Below, one piece after another: positions 7,723 through 17,196 of a stretch of 64,000 bases of DNA. The stretch covers positions 1 through 64,000 of the forward strand of contig QMMN01000009.1 in assembly GCA_003647275.1 (NCBI GenBank). The letters are read 5' to 3'. The first letter of the stretch is position 1. Every line of letters begins with the position of its first letter. Position numbers and translations under genes: made by a program. The stretch is from Deltaproteobacteria bacterium (lineage in GTDB: Bacteria; Desulfobacterota; Desulfobacteria; Desulfobacterales; C00003060). The notes beneath the pieces were generated by a model, which worked only from the letters and a program-made list of their open reading frames with translations, had not been told where the DNA came from and ran no database searches.

Positions 7723-9486
7723 ATGGCGTCCCAAGTGTTAATTAGTCTCAGCGAGGTTCGGAAACAGTTTTCTGCTGATGCCCGGCCGGCACTGGAATGC
7801 GTAACTGCCAATATTTACGGCGAGCGGATTACAGGACTGGTTGGCCCGGATGGTGCCGGCAAGACCACCTTAATTCGTCTAATAGCCGGGTTGCTGGATC
7901 CTACCCGAGGACGCATCAAAGTGGCTGGATATGACACTGCGCGGCAAGTCTCAACCGTTCACACAATAGTAAGCTACATGCCGCAGAGATTCGGTCTGTA
8001 TGAAGATCTGACAGTGATGGAGAACCTGCATCTCTATGCAGATCTTCGCGGCGTGGTTGGAAAGCACCGACATGAAACGTTTGAGCGTTTGCTTGCATTT
8101 ACCGGCCTGGGGCACTTCACCGGTCGGCTGGCGGGGAAACTCTCTGGAGGGATGAAACAGAAGCTTGGCTTGGCGTGCGCCTTAATTCACAGACCTGTCG
8201 TGTTGTTGCTCGACGAACCCAGCGCAGGAGTGGATCCGGTCTCCCGTCGGGAGCTGTGGAAGATGGTGAATGAGTTGGTTGATGAAGGGACGGCAGTCAT
8301 TTGGAGCACAGCCTACATGGACGAGGCCCAACGCTGCGACGAGGTCCTGCTCCTAAACGAGGGCAAGCTCCTATATCAAGGCAAGCCGGGCGATCTGACA
8401 GGGCAAGTCGAGGGGCAGACATTTCTCATAGAGGCGACCGAGGATAGCCGGCGACAACTTCTGTCCAAGGCCTTAGAGCAACCGGATATTATCGATGGCG
8501 TCATTCAGGGGCGGAAGGTTCGCTTGATCCTGAAAACACCCACTACAGTATTCCCTGCGTTAGGCACAAATGTTCAAGCAAGACCGACGCCACCTCGGTT
8601 TGAGGATGCCTTCATGGTGTTGCTGGGTGGTATTCCCAAGACCCGCATCTCCAACATAACATCGCACATATTTCAGAAGTTGCGCGAGGACAGCACAGGG
8701 ACGCGGAACATAGTTGTCGAAGCTCAGGATTTGACGAAATGCTTCGGCTCTTTCACTGCGGTAGATCAGGTCAGTTTCACGGTTTGTCGCGGAGAGATTT
8801 TCGGTCTGTTGGGACCCAATGGAGCAGGCAAAAGCACCACCTTCAAAATGATGTGCGGATTGCTCCGGCCGACCTCGGGCAAGGCAGAGGTAGCAGGAGT
8901 GGACCTGACTATGGCTCCTGCAAAGGCACGAGAGCGGCTGGGTTACATGGCTCAGAGGTTTAGCCTGTACAGCGACTTGAGTGTTCATCAGAACCTCGAG
9001 TTTTTTGGAGGCGTCTATGGCCTGATGGGGCGCAGACTCCAGAAGACGATACACCGGATGATCGAAGAATTTGAACTCGCCCCGTTTATCAATTCAAATG
9101 CTGGAGACCTTCCCCTGGGTTTCAAACAACGGTTGGCTATGGCTTGTGCCATCATGCATGAGCCACAGGTGCTGTTCTTAGATGAGCCAACCAGCGGAGT
9201 CGATCCAATAACAAGGCGCGAGTTTTGGATCCGTATTAATGCAATGGTCAATCAAGGGATGACTATTATGGTCACGACACATTTTCTTGACGAAGCAGAA
9301 TACTGTGACCGTATTGCCATGGTTTACCAAGGAAGGATCATCGCCACCGGCACCCCCGATGACCTCAAACGATCGATCCCGTCGGAGAACCTGCCTGAAC
9401 CGACGCTAGAAGACGCCTTTATCGAGATGATCCAGCGTCACGAGCGATATGAGTCAGAGGGAGAAGGATTAAGGAGGGATGGATGA
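7723..9486 (+). CDS. ybhF: Dual-ATPase ABC exporter subunit (YbhF-like)
   Basis: A 587-residue protein with two complete ABC cassettes in tandem. The first has Walker A GPDGAGKTT (41-49), signature LSGGMKQK and Walker B LLLDEPSAGVDP. The second has Walker A GPNGAGKST (about 363-371), the degenerate signature LPLGFKQR and Walker B LFLDEPTSGVDP. The GPD form in the first P-loop and the LPLG signature in the second are as I recall for YbhF. It should energise export through the YbhS/YbhR permease pair. It begins 9 bases after ybhG and overlaps ybhS by four bases. Confidence 0.93.
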   Translation: MASQVLISLSEVRKQFSADARPALECVTANIYGERITGLVGPDGAGKTTLIRLIAGLLDPTRGRIKVAGYDTARQVSTVHTIVSYMPQRFGLYEDLTVMENLHLYADLRGVVGKHRHETFERLLAFTGLGHFTGRLAGKLSGGMKQKLGLACALIHRPVVLLLDEPSAGVDPVSRRELWKMVNELVDEGTAVIWSTAYMDEAQRCDEVLLLNEGKLLYQGKPGDLTGQVEGQTFLIEATEDSRRQLLSKALEQPDIIDGVIQGRKVRLILKTPTTVFPALGTNVQARPTPPRFEDAFMVLLGGIPKTRISNITSHIFQKLREDSTGTRNIVVEAQDLTKCFGSFTAVDQVSFTVCRGEIFGLLGPNGAGKSTTFKMMCGLLRPTSGKAEVAGVDLTMAPAKARERLGYMAQRFSLYSDLSVHQNLEFFGGVYGLMGRRLQKTIHRMIEEFELAPFINSNAGDLPLGFKQRLAMACAIMHEPQVLFLDEPTSGVDPITRREFWIRINAMVNQGMTIMVTTHFLDEAEYCDRIAMVYQGRIIATGTPDDLKRSIPSENLPEPTLEDAFIEMIQRHERYESEGEGLRRDG

Positions 9487-10655
9487 GCCAAAACCTCGCA
9501 GCAGAGTCACAACACGTCGATGTACATCCGCAAAGAAGCCGTCTGCGCTGTATGTGGGGCTTGGTACGCAAGGAGACTTACCAGATGCTGCGCGATCCAA
9601 GCAGTGTCGGGATTGGAATCGCCCTGCCCCTGCTGCTCCTTTTCCTATTTACCTATGCAATATCTTTAGATGTGAGGAATATAAAGCTTGGAGTGGTGTG
9701 CGAAGACAACTCGCCGATTGTTAATCGCCTGCTGGCCTCCTTCCAAAACAACAAGTACTTTATGGTCCATGTTGCCCGGGATCGGCGAGAGGTCCAGGAT
9801 GACTTGGTAGGAGGACGGCTCAATGGTGTATTGGTGATACCAGCAGACTTTGCCAGCCGCATTGAACGTCGTAGCTTGAGCCCTCTTCAGTTGTTGGTTC
9901 GCGGGAGCGATGTCAGTACTGCTGCACTTGTGCAGAATTATGTCCGAGGCGTGTTACGTCATTGGCTCATACAGGAAGGGCTCAACGCAGGGCAACGAAA
10001 CAGCGGCGAGATCGTGAGGATCGAATCACGAGTCTGGTTTAACCAAGAAATCGAATCACGCGCTGCTTTGCTTCCAGGGTCGATTGCCGTCATCATGACA
10101 CTTATTGGCACCTTGCTAACGGCACTGGTTGTCGCGCGTGAATGGGAACGGGGAACCATGGAAGCCCTGTTGGCGACGCCGATTACACGAATGGATATAG
10201 TCCTGAGCAAGTTTGTCCCCTATTTTATTCTCGGAATGCTGGCGATGGGCCTCGTAGCCGCTGTTTCAACTTTGGGGCTGGGGGTTCCGCTTCGAGGTTC
10301 GTTGTGGGTTCTAATCATGGTCTCCGCAACATTTCTTTGCTCGGCTCTGGGGTTGGGCCTGCTGATTTCTTCAGTAACGCGCAACCAATTCGTGGCAAGT
10401 CAGGTCGCGCTGATTGTTGGATACTTACCCGCCCTCATTTTGTCCGGGCTTGTTTTCGAAATTGATAGCATGCCCAGGCTGATTCAATACCTGACCTGCG
10501 TGATGCCGCCGCGCTACTTTGTCTCAGCCCTGAGGACGCTGTTCCTGGCCGGCAATGTCTGGCAGGTGATCCTGCCGAACACGGTCGTCCTGTTGGGGTT
10601 TGCTGCATTCTTCCTAACAGTGACGATCCAAAAAACAAAGATGAACCTGGAATGA
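9483..10655 (+). CDS. ybhS: ABC-2 type permease (YbhS-like)
   Basis: A 390-residue inner-membrane permease of the ABC-2 family. One membrane segment near residue 40 (ALPLLLLFLFTYAISL) is followed by a large periplasmic loop to about residue 190, then five segments. The conserved cytoplasmic stretch REWERGTMEALLATPI is typical of the family. The ATG overlaps ybhF by four bases and follows GGAGGGATGG, so expression is coupled. It should pair with the next gene as a heterodimer. Confidence 0.92.
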   Translation: MSQNLAAESQHVDVHPQRSRLRCMWGLVRKETYQMLRDPSSVGIGIALPLLLLFLFTYAISLDVRNIKLGVVCEDNSPIVNRLLASFQNNKYFMVHVARDRREVQDDLVGGRLNGVLVIPADFASRIERRSLSPLQLLVRGSDVSTAALVQNYVRGVLRHWLIQEGLNAGQRNSGEIVRIESRVWFNQEIESRAALLPGSIAVIMTLIGTLLTALVVAREWERGTMEALLATPITRMDIVLSKFVPYFILGMLAMGLVAAVSTLGLGVPLRGSLWVLIMVSATFLCSALGLGLLISSVTRNQFVASQVALIVGYLPALILSGLVFEIDSMPRLIQYLTCVMPPRYFVSALRTLFLAGNVWQVILPNTVVLLGFAAFFLTVTIQKTKMNLE

Positions 10656-10671
10656 TTACGGGAAAATATTG

Positions 10672-11802
10672 ATGCTCAATCGCATTGTCAGACTAATTAT
10701 CAAAGAGTTTTTGGCGGTTTGGCGTGACCCGCACAACCGCTTCGTCTTGCTGGTCCCTCCCCTGGTGCAGCTCTTGATATTCAGCTTTGCCGCGACTCAT
10801 GAAGTCAAGAATGTCCAGCTCGGGATATACAGCGAGGATCACGGTTCTGCGGCTCGTGAACTGATCTCCCGTTTTGCATCTGCTCGTCGTACTTTCTCTC
10901 ATGTACAGTATTTCCAGGACCTCGACGACGTACATCGTGCAATAGACACACAAGATGTGATAGCTGTCGTTCATATTGGCCCGACTTTTTCGAGGGATCT
11001 GTTATCCGGGACACCAGTCGCGCTTCAGATACTCCTGGATGGCCGGAAGGCCTATGCTGCTCAGGTGATATCCGGCTACATGAGTCAGATTACCGATCGC
11101 TTTGTTGGTGAATACGTCGCTGTCTCAATTGATCCATCAAAACCTCCGAGAGATGCGGCTTCCATTAAACTCGTGTCCCGAGCCTGGTTTAATTCAAACC
11201 TTGATTCTGTCTGGAGTACTATCCCAGGCCTGGTTGGGATCCTGACCAACCTTATCGCACTCATTGTCACGTCTCTTTCAATTGCGCGAGAAAAAGAGTT
11301 GGGAACGTTTGAGCAGCTCTTGGTATCTCCGCTGAGGCCCTTAGAAATCCTGATAGGTAAGACGACACCTGCGATGGTACTGGGCCTTGGAGAGGGAATG
11401 GCGATGGTGGCTATCGCCACCCTTGTGTTTGCATTACCCTGTGCGGGATCGCCGCTTCTCTTATTTGGTGCCTTGTTCGTGTCTCTCTTCTCAACGATCG
11501 GGATTGGTTTGTTGATTTCGTCTCTTGCCAAGACACAACAACAGGCCTTTTTCGGAGCATTCGCATTCTTGGTGCCTGCTATTCTTCTCAGTGGCTTTGT
11601 TACACCAGTTGAGAACATGCCCGCTTGGTTGCGGTGGGTGACATACCTAGATCCCATTTACTACATTATCTTGATAGCCAAGGGAATCCTTCTTGAGGGA
11701 ATGAGGATGCCAACTGTCTTGCAACTGGCTTGGCCGATGGTGCCGATTGGTGTCGTAACTTTGACGACAGCCGGATGGACGTTCCGTCAAAGACTGGAGT
11801 GA
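10672..11802 (+). CDS. ybhR: ABC-2 type permease (YbhR-like)
   Basis: A 376-residue paralogue of the preceding permease with the same plan: an N-terminal membrane segment, a periplasmic domain, then five membrane segments and the motif REKELGTFEQLLVSPL. The frame opens with TTG one codon earlier; I use the ATG. It is the last gene of the exporter unit, and the right-hand inverted repeat begins about 36 bases after its stop. The substrate cannot be read from sequence; E. coli homologues are linked to drug sensitivity and cation/proton exchange. Confidence 0.92.
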   Translation: MLNRIVRLIIKEFLAVWRDPHNRFVLLVPPLVQLLIFSFAATHEVKNVQLGIYSEDHGSAARELISRFASARRTFSHVQYFQDLDDVHRAIDTQDVIAVVHIGPTFSRDLLSGTPVALQILLDGRKAYAAQVISGYMSQITDRFVGEYVAVSIDPSKPPRDAASIKLVSRAWFNSNLDSVWSTIPGLVGILTNLIALIVTSLSIAREKELGTFEQLLVSPLRPLEILIGKTTPAMVLGLGEGMAMVAIATLVFALPCAGSPLLLFGALFVSLFSTIGIGLLISSLAKTQQQAFFGAFAFLVPAILLSGFVTPVENMPAWLRWVTYLDPIYYIILIAKGILLEGMRMPTVLQLAWPMVPIGVVTLTTAGWTFRQRLE

Positions 11803-11838
11803 CCAACGAGGAGAACACAAATGAAGAGTCAATAAAAA

Positions 11839-11860
11839 GGGGTCAAGTCTGCTCCTGACC
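11839..11860 (-). repeat. Right inverted repeat flanking the exporter cassette
   Basis: GGGGTCAAGTCTGCTCCTGACC is the reverse complement of the repeat at 5480-5502 with one mismatch in 22. The pair encloses about 6.3 kb. Confidence 0.7.
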
Positions 11861-12023
11861 GGGCTAAGCACTTAATATTGTAGAGGGCTTCAATAGTTCC
11901 AAATGGTCATTTGGTAAGGTGAACGAGGCCAAGCGAACTATGAGAATAACGCCGAATACCGTTTCAATAAAATTGGGATGTGCGATTGAACAAGAGGTTT
12001 ATCGAAGCCGAGGCAGAGGAAGA

Positions 12024-12407
12024 ATGACATTGACTCAATATAAAACATGGCGAGAAACGTTCACTGTTCCTGAGGAGGGATACAACAAAATAAAACTCTT
12101 CTGCCCGATATGTCATAGTCCCTTTGAGGTAAGAGTCTATAGTAAGTCAAAGGCTCGTATTAGAAAGCTTTATTTTGCCTCTTGTTTCCTTGCGATCGCT
12201 GCGGGTGGGATCGTTTTGGGAGTATTTGCGTGTAGTGAAAAACGTTTTATGGGTTACAGCCTGGCAGTGCCCTTCATGTGTTTCACCGTATGGCAGTTGT
12301 TAAACGTTATTCGGAGAAGGTTTGATCCCAGTGATGTCGTGTCTCATTCACGAGGGAAGGTACACAGGATTTTTGATGAGCACAAAATCATATTTCCCGA
12401 TCAATAA
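12024..12407 (+). CDS. Hypothetical membrane protein with CxxC motif
   Basis: A 127-residue protein I cannot assign to a named family. It has a CPIC pair near residue 32, in a context like half a zinc ribbon, then two hydrophobic segments (LYFASCFLAIAAGGIVLGVF and GYSLAVPFMCFTVWQLL) and a basic C-terminal tail. The ATG is preceded by AGAGGA. The frame is open back to a GTG at 11919, giving 162 residues, but the added part is basic and undistinguished. Confidence 0.5.
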   Translation: MTLTQYKTWRETFTVPEEGYNKIKLFCPICHSPFEVRVYSKSKARIRKLYFASCFLAIAAGGIVLGVFACSEKRFMGYSLAVPFMCFTVWQLLNVIRRRFDPSDVVSHSRGKVHRIFDEHKIIFPDQ

Positions 12408-12472
12408 ATGGAAATTAGGGGATATCCATGAAATTTGAACTTTTGTGTAGTATCGTTTGGCCTGCTTCTATT

Positions 12473-12649
12473 TTATCGCGAGGGATCTTCCACAAAAAGT
12501 GCAGCTGGCCCCAGCCTGCTGGCTACAGACTGAACGCTGTCACCGGTTTCGATTGCCGTAGAGCTCGAAACGTTGGTAATCAGAGAGTCGCGGTATTTTT
12601 CCGAATTCTCCAGATAGGGGTTGGTTTCGATTAATGACTTTTTGGGCAT
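12473..12649 (-). CDS. Small protein with SSTAIE-type motif
   Basis: A 58-residue frame beginning MPKKSLIETNPYL and containing VSSSTAIETGDSV. Short proteins with a NPYL start and an SSTAIE motif recur in bacterial genomes, as I recall, and the motif resembles the N-terminal inhibitory helix of Fic proteins, though no Fic domain is present. The frame is open 63 codons further upstream, but that part overlaps the AAA relic on the other strand. AAGGAT lies about 13 bases before the ATG. Function is unknown. Confidence 0.4.
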   Translation of the reverse strand: MPKKSLIETNPYLENSEKYRDSLITNVSSSTAIETGDSVQSVASRLGPAALFVEDPSR

Positions 12650-12706
12650 AATACAATAAGATCCTTCTTGGGTGGTAAGCTCTGCTGCGCCAATAGTACA
12701 TAGACT

Positions 12707-13069
12707 TTGGCCAACCGACCTGGGCGCAAGCCTTCTAAAATCTATATGGAAAACACGAACCTGTTCAGGGCGGTGGCCGGAGCAATTGGAGGCAAGGATC
12801 AGGCAGGCACTGTTCGAAAGACCTTTTTTGCCCATCAACTGAAGAGCGCGGGCATGAATATCCGCATCCCGAGCCGGGGCGATTTCTTGGTGGAAGGGAA
12901 ATATCTGTTTGAAATCAGCGGAAGAACCAAGGGGAAAAGCCAGGTTAAGGATGCTGATAATGCTTTTGTGGTGCGTGATGACGTTTAAGTCGGTTTTGGT
13001 AACATCATTCCCTTGTGGCTGTTCGGGTTCCTGTGTTGGGGTTTACCCCGTGGCCTTGTCTTCATATAG
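12707..13069 (+). pseudogene. C-terminal relic of an AAA ATPase with DUF4143
   Basis: The frame reads KPSKIYMENTNLF, later GDFLVEGKYLFEISGRTKG and DADNAFVVRDDV, then an in-frame TAA at 12986-12988, then GFGNIIPLWLFGFL. This is the conserved C-terminal end of AAA ATPases carrying DUF4143. The stop sits where the family usually has an acidic residue (a GAA to TAA change would do it), and the ATPase domain is missing upstream. So this is a truncated, decayed copy. Confidence 0.7.
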
Positions 13070-13193
13070 GGGACGGGATGGGGACATCCATTGGTAAACC
13101 AGTAACTTTTTTTGTGGTTGTGCAGGAGGGGCCTTGGTGATGTTGTTGACTAGGTCGAATGGGTCTGATGTGGAGATTTTCAAGGAAGTGTCC

Positions 13194-13355
13194 ATGGGTG
13201 GTAGATTTGGAAAATATGGCGATGCCAAGCGCAAGGCGCAGATCCGTAAGAATCGTCTCAGGCCACCTGGTCCTCACCAGCGGGGAAGAGACAAACCACT
13301 AAAAGGATCTCGAAAGAGCAAAGTGCCACGCGGGGGGCAAAGAGGAGCGTCCTGA
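13194..13355 (+). CDS. Small basic protein with RFGKYG motif
   Basis: A 53-residue, very basic frame beginning MGGRFGKYGDAKRKAQ, with AAGGAAG six bases before the ATG. The opening resembles that of the GNAT protein at 23747 (VKGDRFGKYGETKGIA). The rest is Arg/Lys/Gly-rich and without a fold I recognise. It may be a short peptide gene or the leftover start of a longer gene. Confidence 0.4.
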   Translation: MGGRFGKYGDAKRKAQIRKNRLRPPGPHQRGRDKPLKGSRKSKVPRGGQRGAS

Positions 13356-13672
13356 AAAGAGCCAAATATTCATATTTCATGGATGTCCCGGATATTTCAC
13401 TTGTCAGACACCCGTAAAAAACGTGAGTCAGTTAGGCCCAGTCTTTAGACTCTGTCTGACGATGCTATAACAAGGACGAACTTAGCCCGAATTATTCATA
13501 AACAATTCAGCAAGGGTCACGTCATTCATTGAGCGGATGATCCGCGAGGAAAAGAGTCACCATGCTGCCTTGTCGGACATGAAATTATATTTTTCCGATC
13601 CAGCTGGCTGGTTCTTTGAGCAAGAACACTCTGGACTTGATGGGGCTTGATCCGGGATAGGGGAGCGTCGTG
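13356..13672. other. Intergenic stretch before korA
   Basis: About 317 bases in which I see no gene, hairpin or strong promoter. The last bases (GATAGGGGAGCG) supply the ribosome site for korA. Confidence 0.4.
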
Positions 13673-15358
13673 ATGACACGGACTGACTTGAACATACTCA
13701 TTGGCGGTGAAGCAGGACAAGGGCTGATCACCATTGGACAGCTACTGGCCAAAAGTCTTGTAAGGGCCGGCTACTCCATCGTTGTGACACAGAGCTATCA
13801 GTCTCGCATTCGAGGGGGACATAACACCTTTGCTATCCGCGTGGGCCTTGATGAAGTGATCGCTCCACAGGAGTCAGTGGACCTTTTGGTCGCGCTTGAC
13901 AGGGCTACGGTCACTTTGCACCGTCAGGACCTCTCACCCAATGGGCTCATCCTGGTCGATGAGTCCGTTGACGTCTCTGATGATGCCTCTCTCAAGGTTC
14001 CCTACAAGCAGTTGGCAAAAGACAAATTCTCAAACATTGCCTCACTGGGTGTGGCAGGTGCGCTCCTCGGCCTTGAGGAGAAATTAGTAGCAAGGACACT
14101 CCATGATCTCTTTGGAAAGAAGCATCCCCAGGTCATGGAAGAAAACCGACAGGTGCTGGAAGCTGCCTTTCGGTGGTGTTCCGGGCAGCCTGCATCGATC
14201 CATAAGCTGGCACCCATTGCTAATCCACCACAGCGCTTGATGATGAATGGAAACGAGGCCATTGCCCTTAGTGCCCTTTCTGCTGGCTTGAAGTTTCTTG
14301 CATTCTACCCCATGACGCCTTCTACCTCCATCTGTCTGAACCTGGCAGGCCATGCCGGGCAGATGGGTTTGATTGTGGAACAGGCTGAAGACGAAATCGC
14401 CGCCATTAACATGGCCATCGGGGCTTCATTTGCCGGTGCGCCGAGCATGGTGGCCACTTCTGGCGGAGGGTTTGCACTGATGGCAGAAGGGGTAAGCCTG
14501 GCGGCTATGACTGAAACCCCTGTGGTCATTGTGGTGTCCCAACGCCCAGGGCCAGCCACCGGACTTCCCACGCGGACCGAACAGGGGGATCTGGAATTTG
14601 TGCTGCATGCCGGCCACGGTGAGTTTCCCAGGGCAGTGTTTGCCCCCGGAACAGTGGAAGAGTGCTTTCACCTCACCCGGAGGGCCTTTGAACTGGCAGA
14701 GCTATATCAGGGTCCCATGTTTTTATTGACCGATCAGTTTCTTGCCGATTCCTATCGCGCAGTGATGCCCTTTGACGTAGAGAATTTGCCGCCTGTTAGT
14801 GTTAGTACTGAGGCTGTTGGGTCATCACCGTATAAGCGATTTGCTATCACGGAAAATGGCGTTTCACCTCGCCTCCTTCCAGGGATGAGTGAACATCTTA
14901 TTGTGGCTGACAGCGATGAGCATACAGAGGACGGTCACATTACAGAAGATCTTTCCGTGCGCAGGCAGATGGTGGAAAAGAGGTTGAGAAAGGGGCGGGG
15001 GTTTCGGGCGGAAGTCATCCCTCCGGATATGGAAGGCCAAGACAAGTCTGATTTGCTGATGGTCTCCTGGGGGTCGAGTAAGGGGCCGGTGAAGGAGGCG
15101 GCCTCACGATTAAGGTCAGGAGGACAGAGGGTGGCCACCCTCCATTTTAGCCAGGTCTGGCCCTTGATGCCCGAACAGTTCATGGGACATCTTGAAGCGG
15201 CACGGCAGGTGGTCTGCGTTGAGATCAATGCCACCGGGCAACTGGCACGACTCATCCGGCGAGAGACGGGGTTCCAGATCAAGAAAAAGGTGCTTCAATA
15301 TGATGGCCTGCCGCTGACACCAGAGTCGATTCTTCGGGGATTAATGACGATTTTGTGA
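13673..15358 (+). CDS. korA: 2-oxoacid:ferredoxin oxidoreductase, fused gamma-alpha subunit
   Basis: A 561-residue subunit of a cytoplasmic 2-oxoacid oxidoreductase that oxidises a 2-oxoacid to its acyl-CoA and reduces ferredoxin. The N-terminal gamma domain (about 1-185) has GGEAGQGLITIGQLLAKSL and SYQSRIRGGHN. The alpha domain follows, with GNEAIALSALSAG, FYPMTPSTSI and AEDEIAAINMAIGASFAGA. This two-subunit layout fits the 2-oxoglutarate or pyruvate/branched-chain members; the exact substrate cannot be told. GTG one codon earlier is an alternative start. The beta subunit follows after 132 bp. Confidence 0.93.
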   Translation: MTRTDLNILIGGEAGQGLITIGQLLAKSLVRAGYSIVVTQSYQSRIRGGHNTFAIRVGLDEVIAPQESVDLLVALDRATVTLHRQDLSPNGLILVDESVDVSDDASLKVPYKQLAKDKFSNIASLGVAGALLGLEEKLVARTLHDLFGKKHPQVMEENRQVLEAAFRWCSGQPASIHKLAPIANPPQRLMMNGNEAIALSALSAGLKFLAFYPMTPSTSICLNLAGHAGQMGLIVEQAEDEIAAINMAIGASFAGAPSMVATSGGGFALMAEGVSLAAMTETPVVIVVSQRPGPATGLPTRTEQGDLEFVLHAGHGEFPRAVFAPGTVEECFHLTRRAFELAELYQGPMFLLTDQFLADSYRAVMPFDVENLPPVSVSTEAVGSSPYKRFAITENGVSPRLLPGMSEHLIVADSDEHTEDGHITEDLSVRRQMVEKRLRKGRGFRAEVIPPDMEGQDKSDLLMVSWGSSKGPVKEAASRLRSGGQRVATLHFSQVWPLMPEQFMGHLEAARQVVCVEINATGQLARLIRRETGFQIKKKVLQYDGLPLTPESILRGLMTIL

Positions 15359-15490
15359 AAAGTCCATTTTGTTCACTTTATGACCATTTTGGGCGCGCTT
15401 GAGATGTTCAGCTAAAATGCTCAAAGTCGTTCACAAAAGACTTTTTACGAGACCGTCAAACTTGTGGTGTGTACCGAAAGCGAGGACAAA

Positions 15491-16342
15491 ATGGTAACCA
15501 TTGACGATTACGGACATTATGACACGGCCTGGTGTCCGGGCTGTGGAAACTTCTCTATTTTAAAGGCAGTTAAACAGGCTTTGGTAGCCAGCCAGCTGGA
15601 GCCCCATGAAGTGTTGTTCGTCTCCGGGATCGGCCAGGCCGCCAAGGCACCCCATTATCTGAATGCAAATCGCTTCAATGGCCTTCATGGCCGATCGCTT
15701 CCCGTGGCCACCGGTGCCAAACTTGCCAACCCGAAGCTCACAGTGATTGTGGAAAGCGGCGACGGATGTAACTACGGAGAAGGGGGCAACCATTTTCTGG
15801 CAGCCCTCCGCCGCAACATCGACGTAACACTTTTGGTTCACAACAACCAGGTGTACGGCCTCACCAAGGGCCAGGCCAGCCCTACCTCTGCCGAGGGTTT
15901 TGTCACCAAGGCCCAGCCAGAAGGCGTGACGTTGAGATCTTTCAATCCAATCGCTGTGGCTGTGGCCATGCAGGCCGGTTTTGTGGCCCGCGGTTTCTCT
16001 GGTATGATCGATCACCTGTCAGGGCTGATTCAGCAGGGAATCGCGCATCGAGGTTTTTCCCTCATTGACGTGTTACAGCCCTGTGTCTCGTTCAACAAGG
16101 TGAACACCTTTGCCTGGTATAAGGATCGATGTGACCCCTTGCCCCCGGCATACGATCCAACAGACTGGGAGGCTGCCATGAAGGTGGCTCGTCAGTGGGA
16201 AGATAAGATTCCCATAGGTATCATTTACCGGAACGACCTGCTACCCTTTGAAGAGCACTTTCCCGTCTTAAGTCAAGGGCCTTTGGTGGGGCGGAATGTA
16301 GACCGGGTGAAGCTCAAGAGGATCATGGAAGGATACGGATAG
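15491..16342 (+). CDS. korB: 2-oxoacid:ferredoxin oxidoreductase, beta subunit
   Basis: A 283-residue thiamine diphosphate-binding partner of KorA. CPGCGN near residue 14 and a distal cysteine (LQPCVSFNKVNTF) fit ligands for the single 4Fe-4S cluster. GDGCNYGEGGNH is the thiamine diphosphate/Mg motif, followed by RRNIDVTLLVHNNQVYGLTKGQ. The frame starts at 15464, but GCGAGGAC lies just before the ATG at 15491, and the family usually begins a few residues before the CPGCG motif. No separate ferredoxin subunit gene is adjacent. Confidence 0.93.
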   Translation: MVTIDDYGHYDTAWCPGCGNFSILKAVKQALVASQLEPHEVLFVSGIGQAAKAPHYLNANRFNGLHGRSLPVATGAKLANPKLTVIVESGDGCNYGEGGNHFLAALRRNIDVTLLVHNNQVYGLTKGQASPTSAEGFVTKAQPEGVTLRSFNPIAVAVAMQAGFVARGFSGMIDHLSGLIQQGIAHRGFSLIDVLQPCVSFNKVNTFAWYKDRCDPLPPAYDPTDWEAAMKVARQWEDKIPIGIIYRNDLLPFEEHFPVLSQGPLVGRNVDRVKLKRIMEGYG

Positions 16343-16476
16343 GAGAAGTCCTTCGAACCAAAGACGATTATCTTAAAGGAGGCTCAAGTAAAAAAGGTGG
16401 CAATAACGACCGGCGTTTTACTCATTGCAACTTAGGGGAAAGTGGGGGGCGCTATTCACTAAATTGGATCAGTTCG

Positions 16477-16863
16477 ATGCAAAGGCGGCTTGGCGGGATT
16501 TTGATAGGAACGATCTTGGCCCTTGTCGGGTGGTATGTCTGGTCCTACCTTACTTATATTGGTACGAAGTTCCTCCCAGAGCCACAGACCAAAGCAGATT
16601 ATGGTGAATTGCTTCGCACGATTGGCTTTTCGAGTTCTCCAGGCTTGATCCGAGTACTAGGTATCATCCCAGGGCTGGGCCATGTGGTTTTTTTAGTCGC
16701 CTCAATTTGGATGCTGGCGGCAATGATCATTGCGGTTAGACAAGCGCTTGATTATGAGAGCACATTACGGGCTGTGGGGGTTTGCGTGATCGGTTGGATC
16801 ATTCAAACATTAATCCTCATGTTACTCTTGTCTATTTTGGGTGGTGCCCCAAGACCAGCCTGA
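16477..16863 (+). CDS. Yip1-family membrane protein, probably lacking its N-terminus
   Basis: A 128-residue membrane protein with three to four hydrophobic segments. RTIGFSSSPGLIRVLGIIPG and IWMLAAMIIAVRQALDY followed by GVCVIGW are the core of bacterial Yip1-like proteins. Those proteins are usually around 190-200 residues, so the first 60-80 are missing. The frame is closed by a stop shortly upstream (near 16432) and no good ribosome site precedes the ATG. It may be a 5'-truncated relic. Function of the family in bacteria is unknown. Confidence 0.65.
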   Translation: MQRRLGGILIGTILALVGWYVWSYLTYIGTKFLPEPQTKADYGELLRTIGFSSSPGLIRVLGIIPGLGHVVFLVASIWMLAAMIIAVRQALDYESTLRAVGVCVIGWIIQTLILMLLLSILGGAPRPA

Positions 16864-17196
16864 TGCTTATTAGGCGGATGTAGACAAAGTCCGAGAGAAA
16901 GATTCTGTCATCGTGACCATCGCGGCTGCAGCAGCCAGGCTCTCTGGTTCAATAGGAACGGAATTGACGTATTTTACCAATGCATACCAATCCTTAACCT
17001 TAATTGAGCGAGAACCATCACCGGGAACGCTTCAGAACTTTTTCTGAGCGATTTTTGACGCCTTTCTTTTTATAACACTTCCACATTCCTTTTCGCGGGA
17101 GAAGGTGTTACCCTTCCCTTCAACCACTTTTTTCGGTTTCTCAGGAACCGCAACATTTGAGAGATTCACGAACATTACTCGTGGGGAGAAAAAGAC
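16864..17196. other. Intergenic stretch before the UPF0182 gene
   Basis: About 333 bases. I see no gene and no clear hairpin or promoter. GTGGGGAGAAAAAGAC just before 17197 supplies the ribosome site of the next gene. Confidence 0.4.

Noticed and set aside
8560-9054. 164-residue minus-strand frame
   Set aside because: Antisense to the second ATPase half of ybhF, which has intact Walker motifs.
11085-11657. 190-residue minus-strand frame
   Set aside because: Antisense to ybhR; basic, compositionally odd product without domains.
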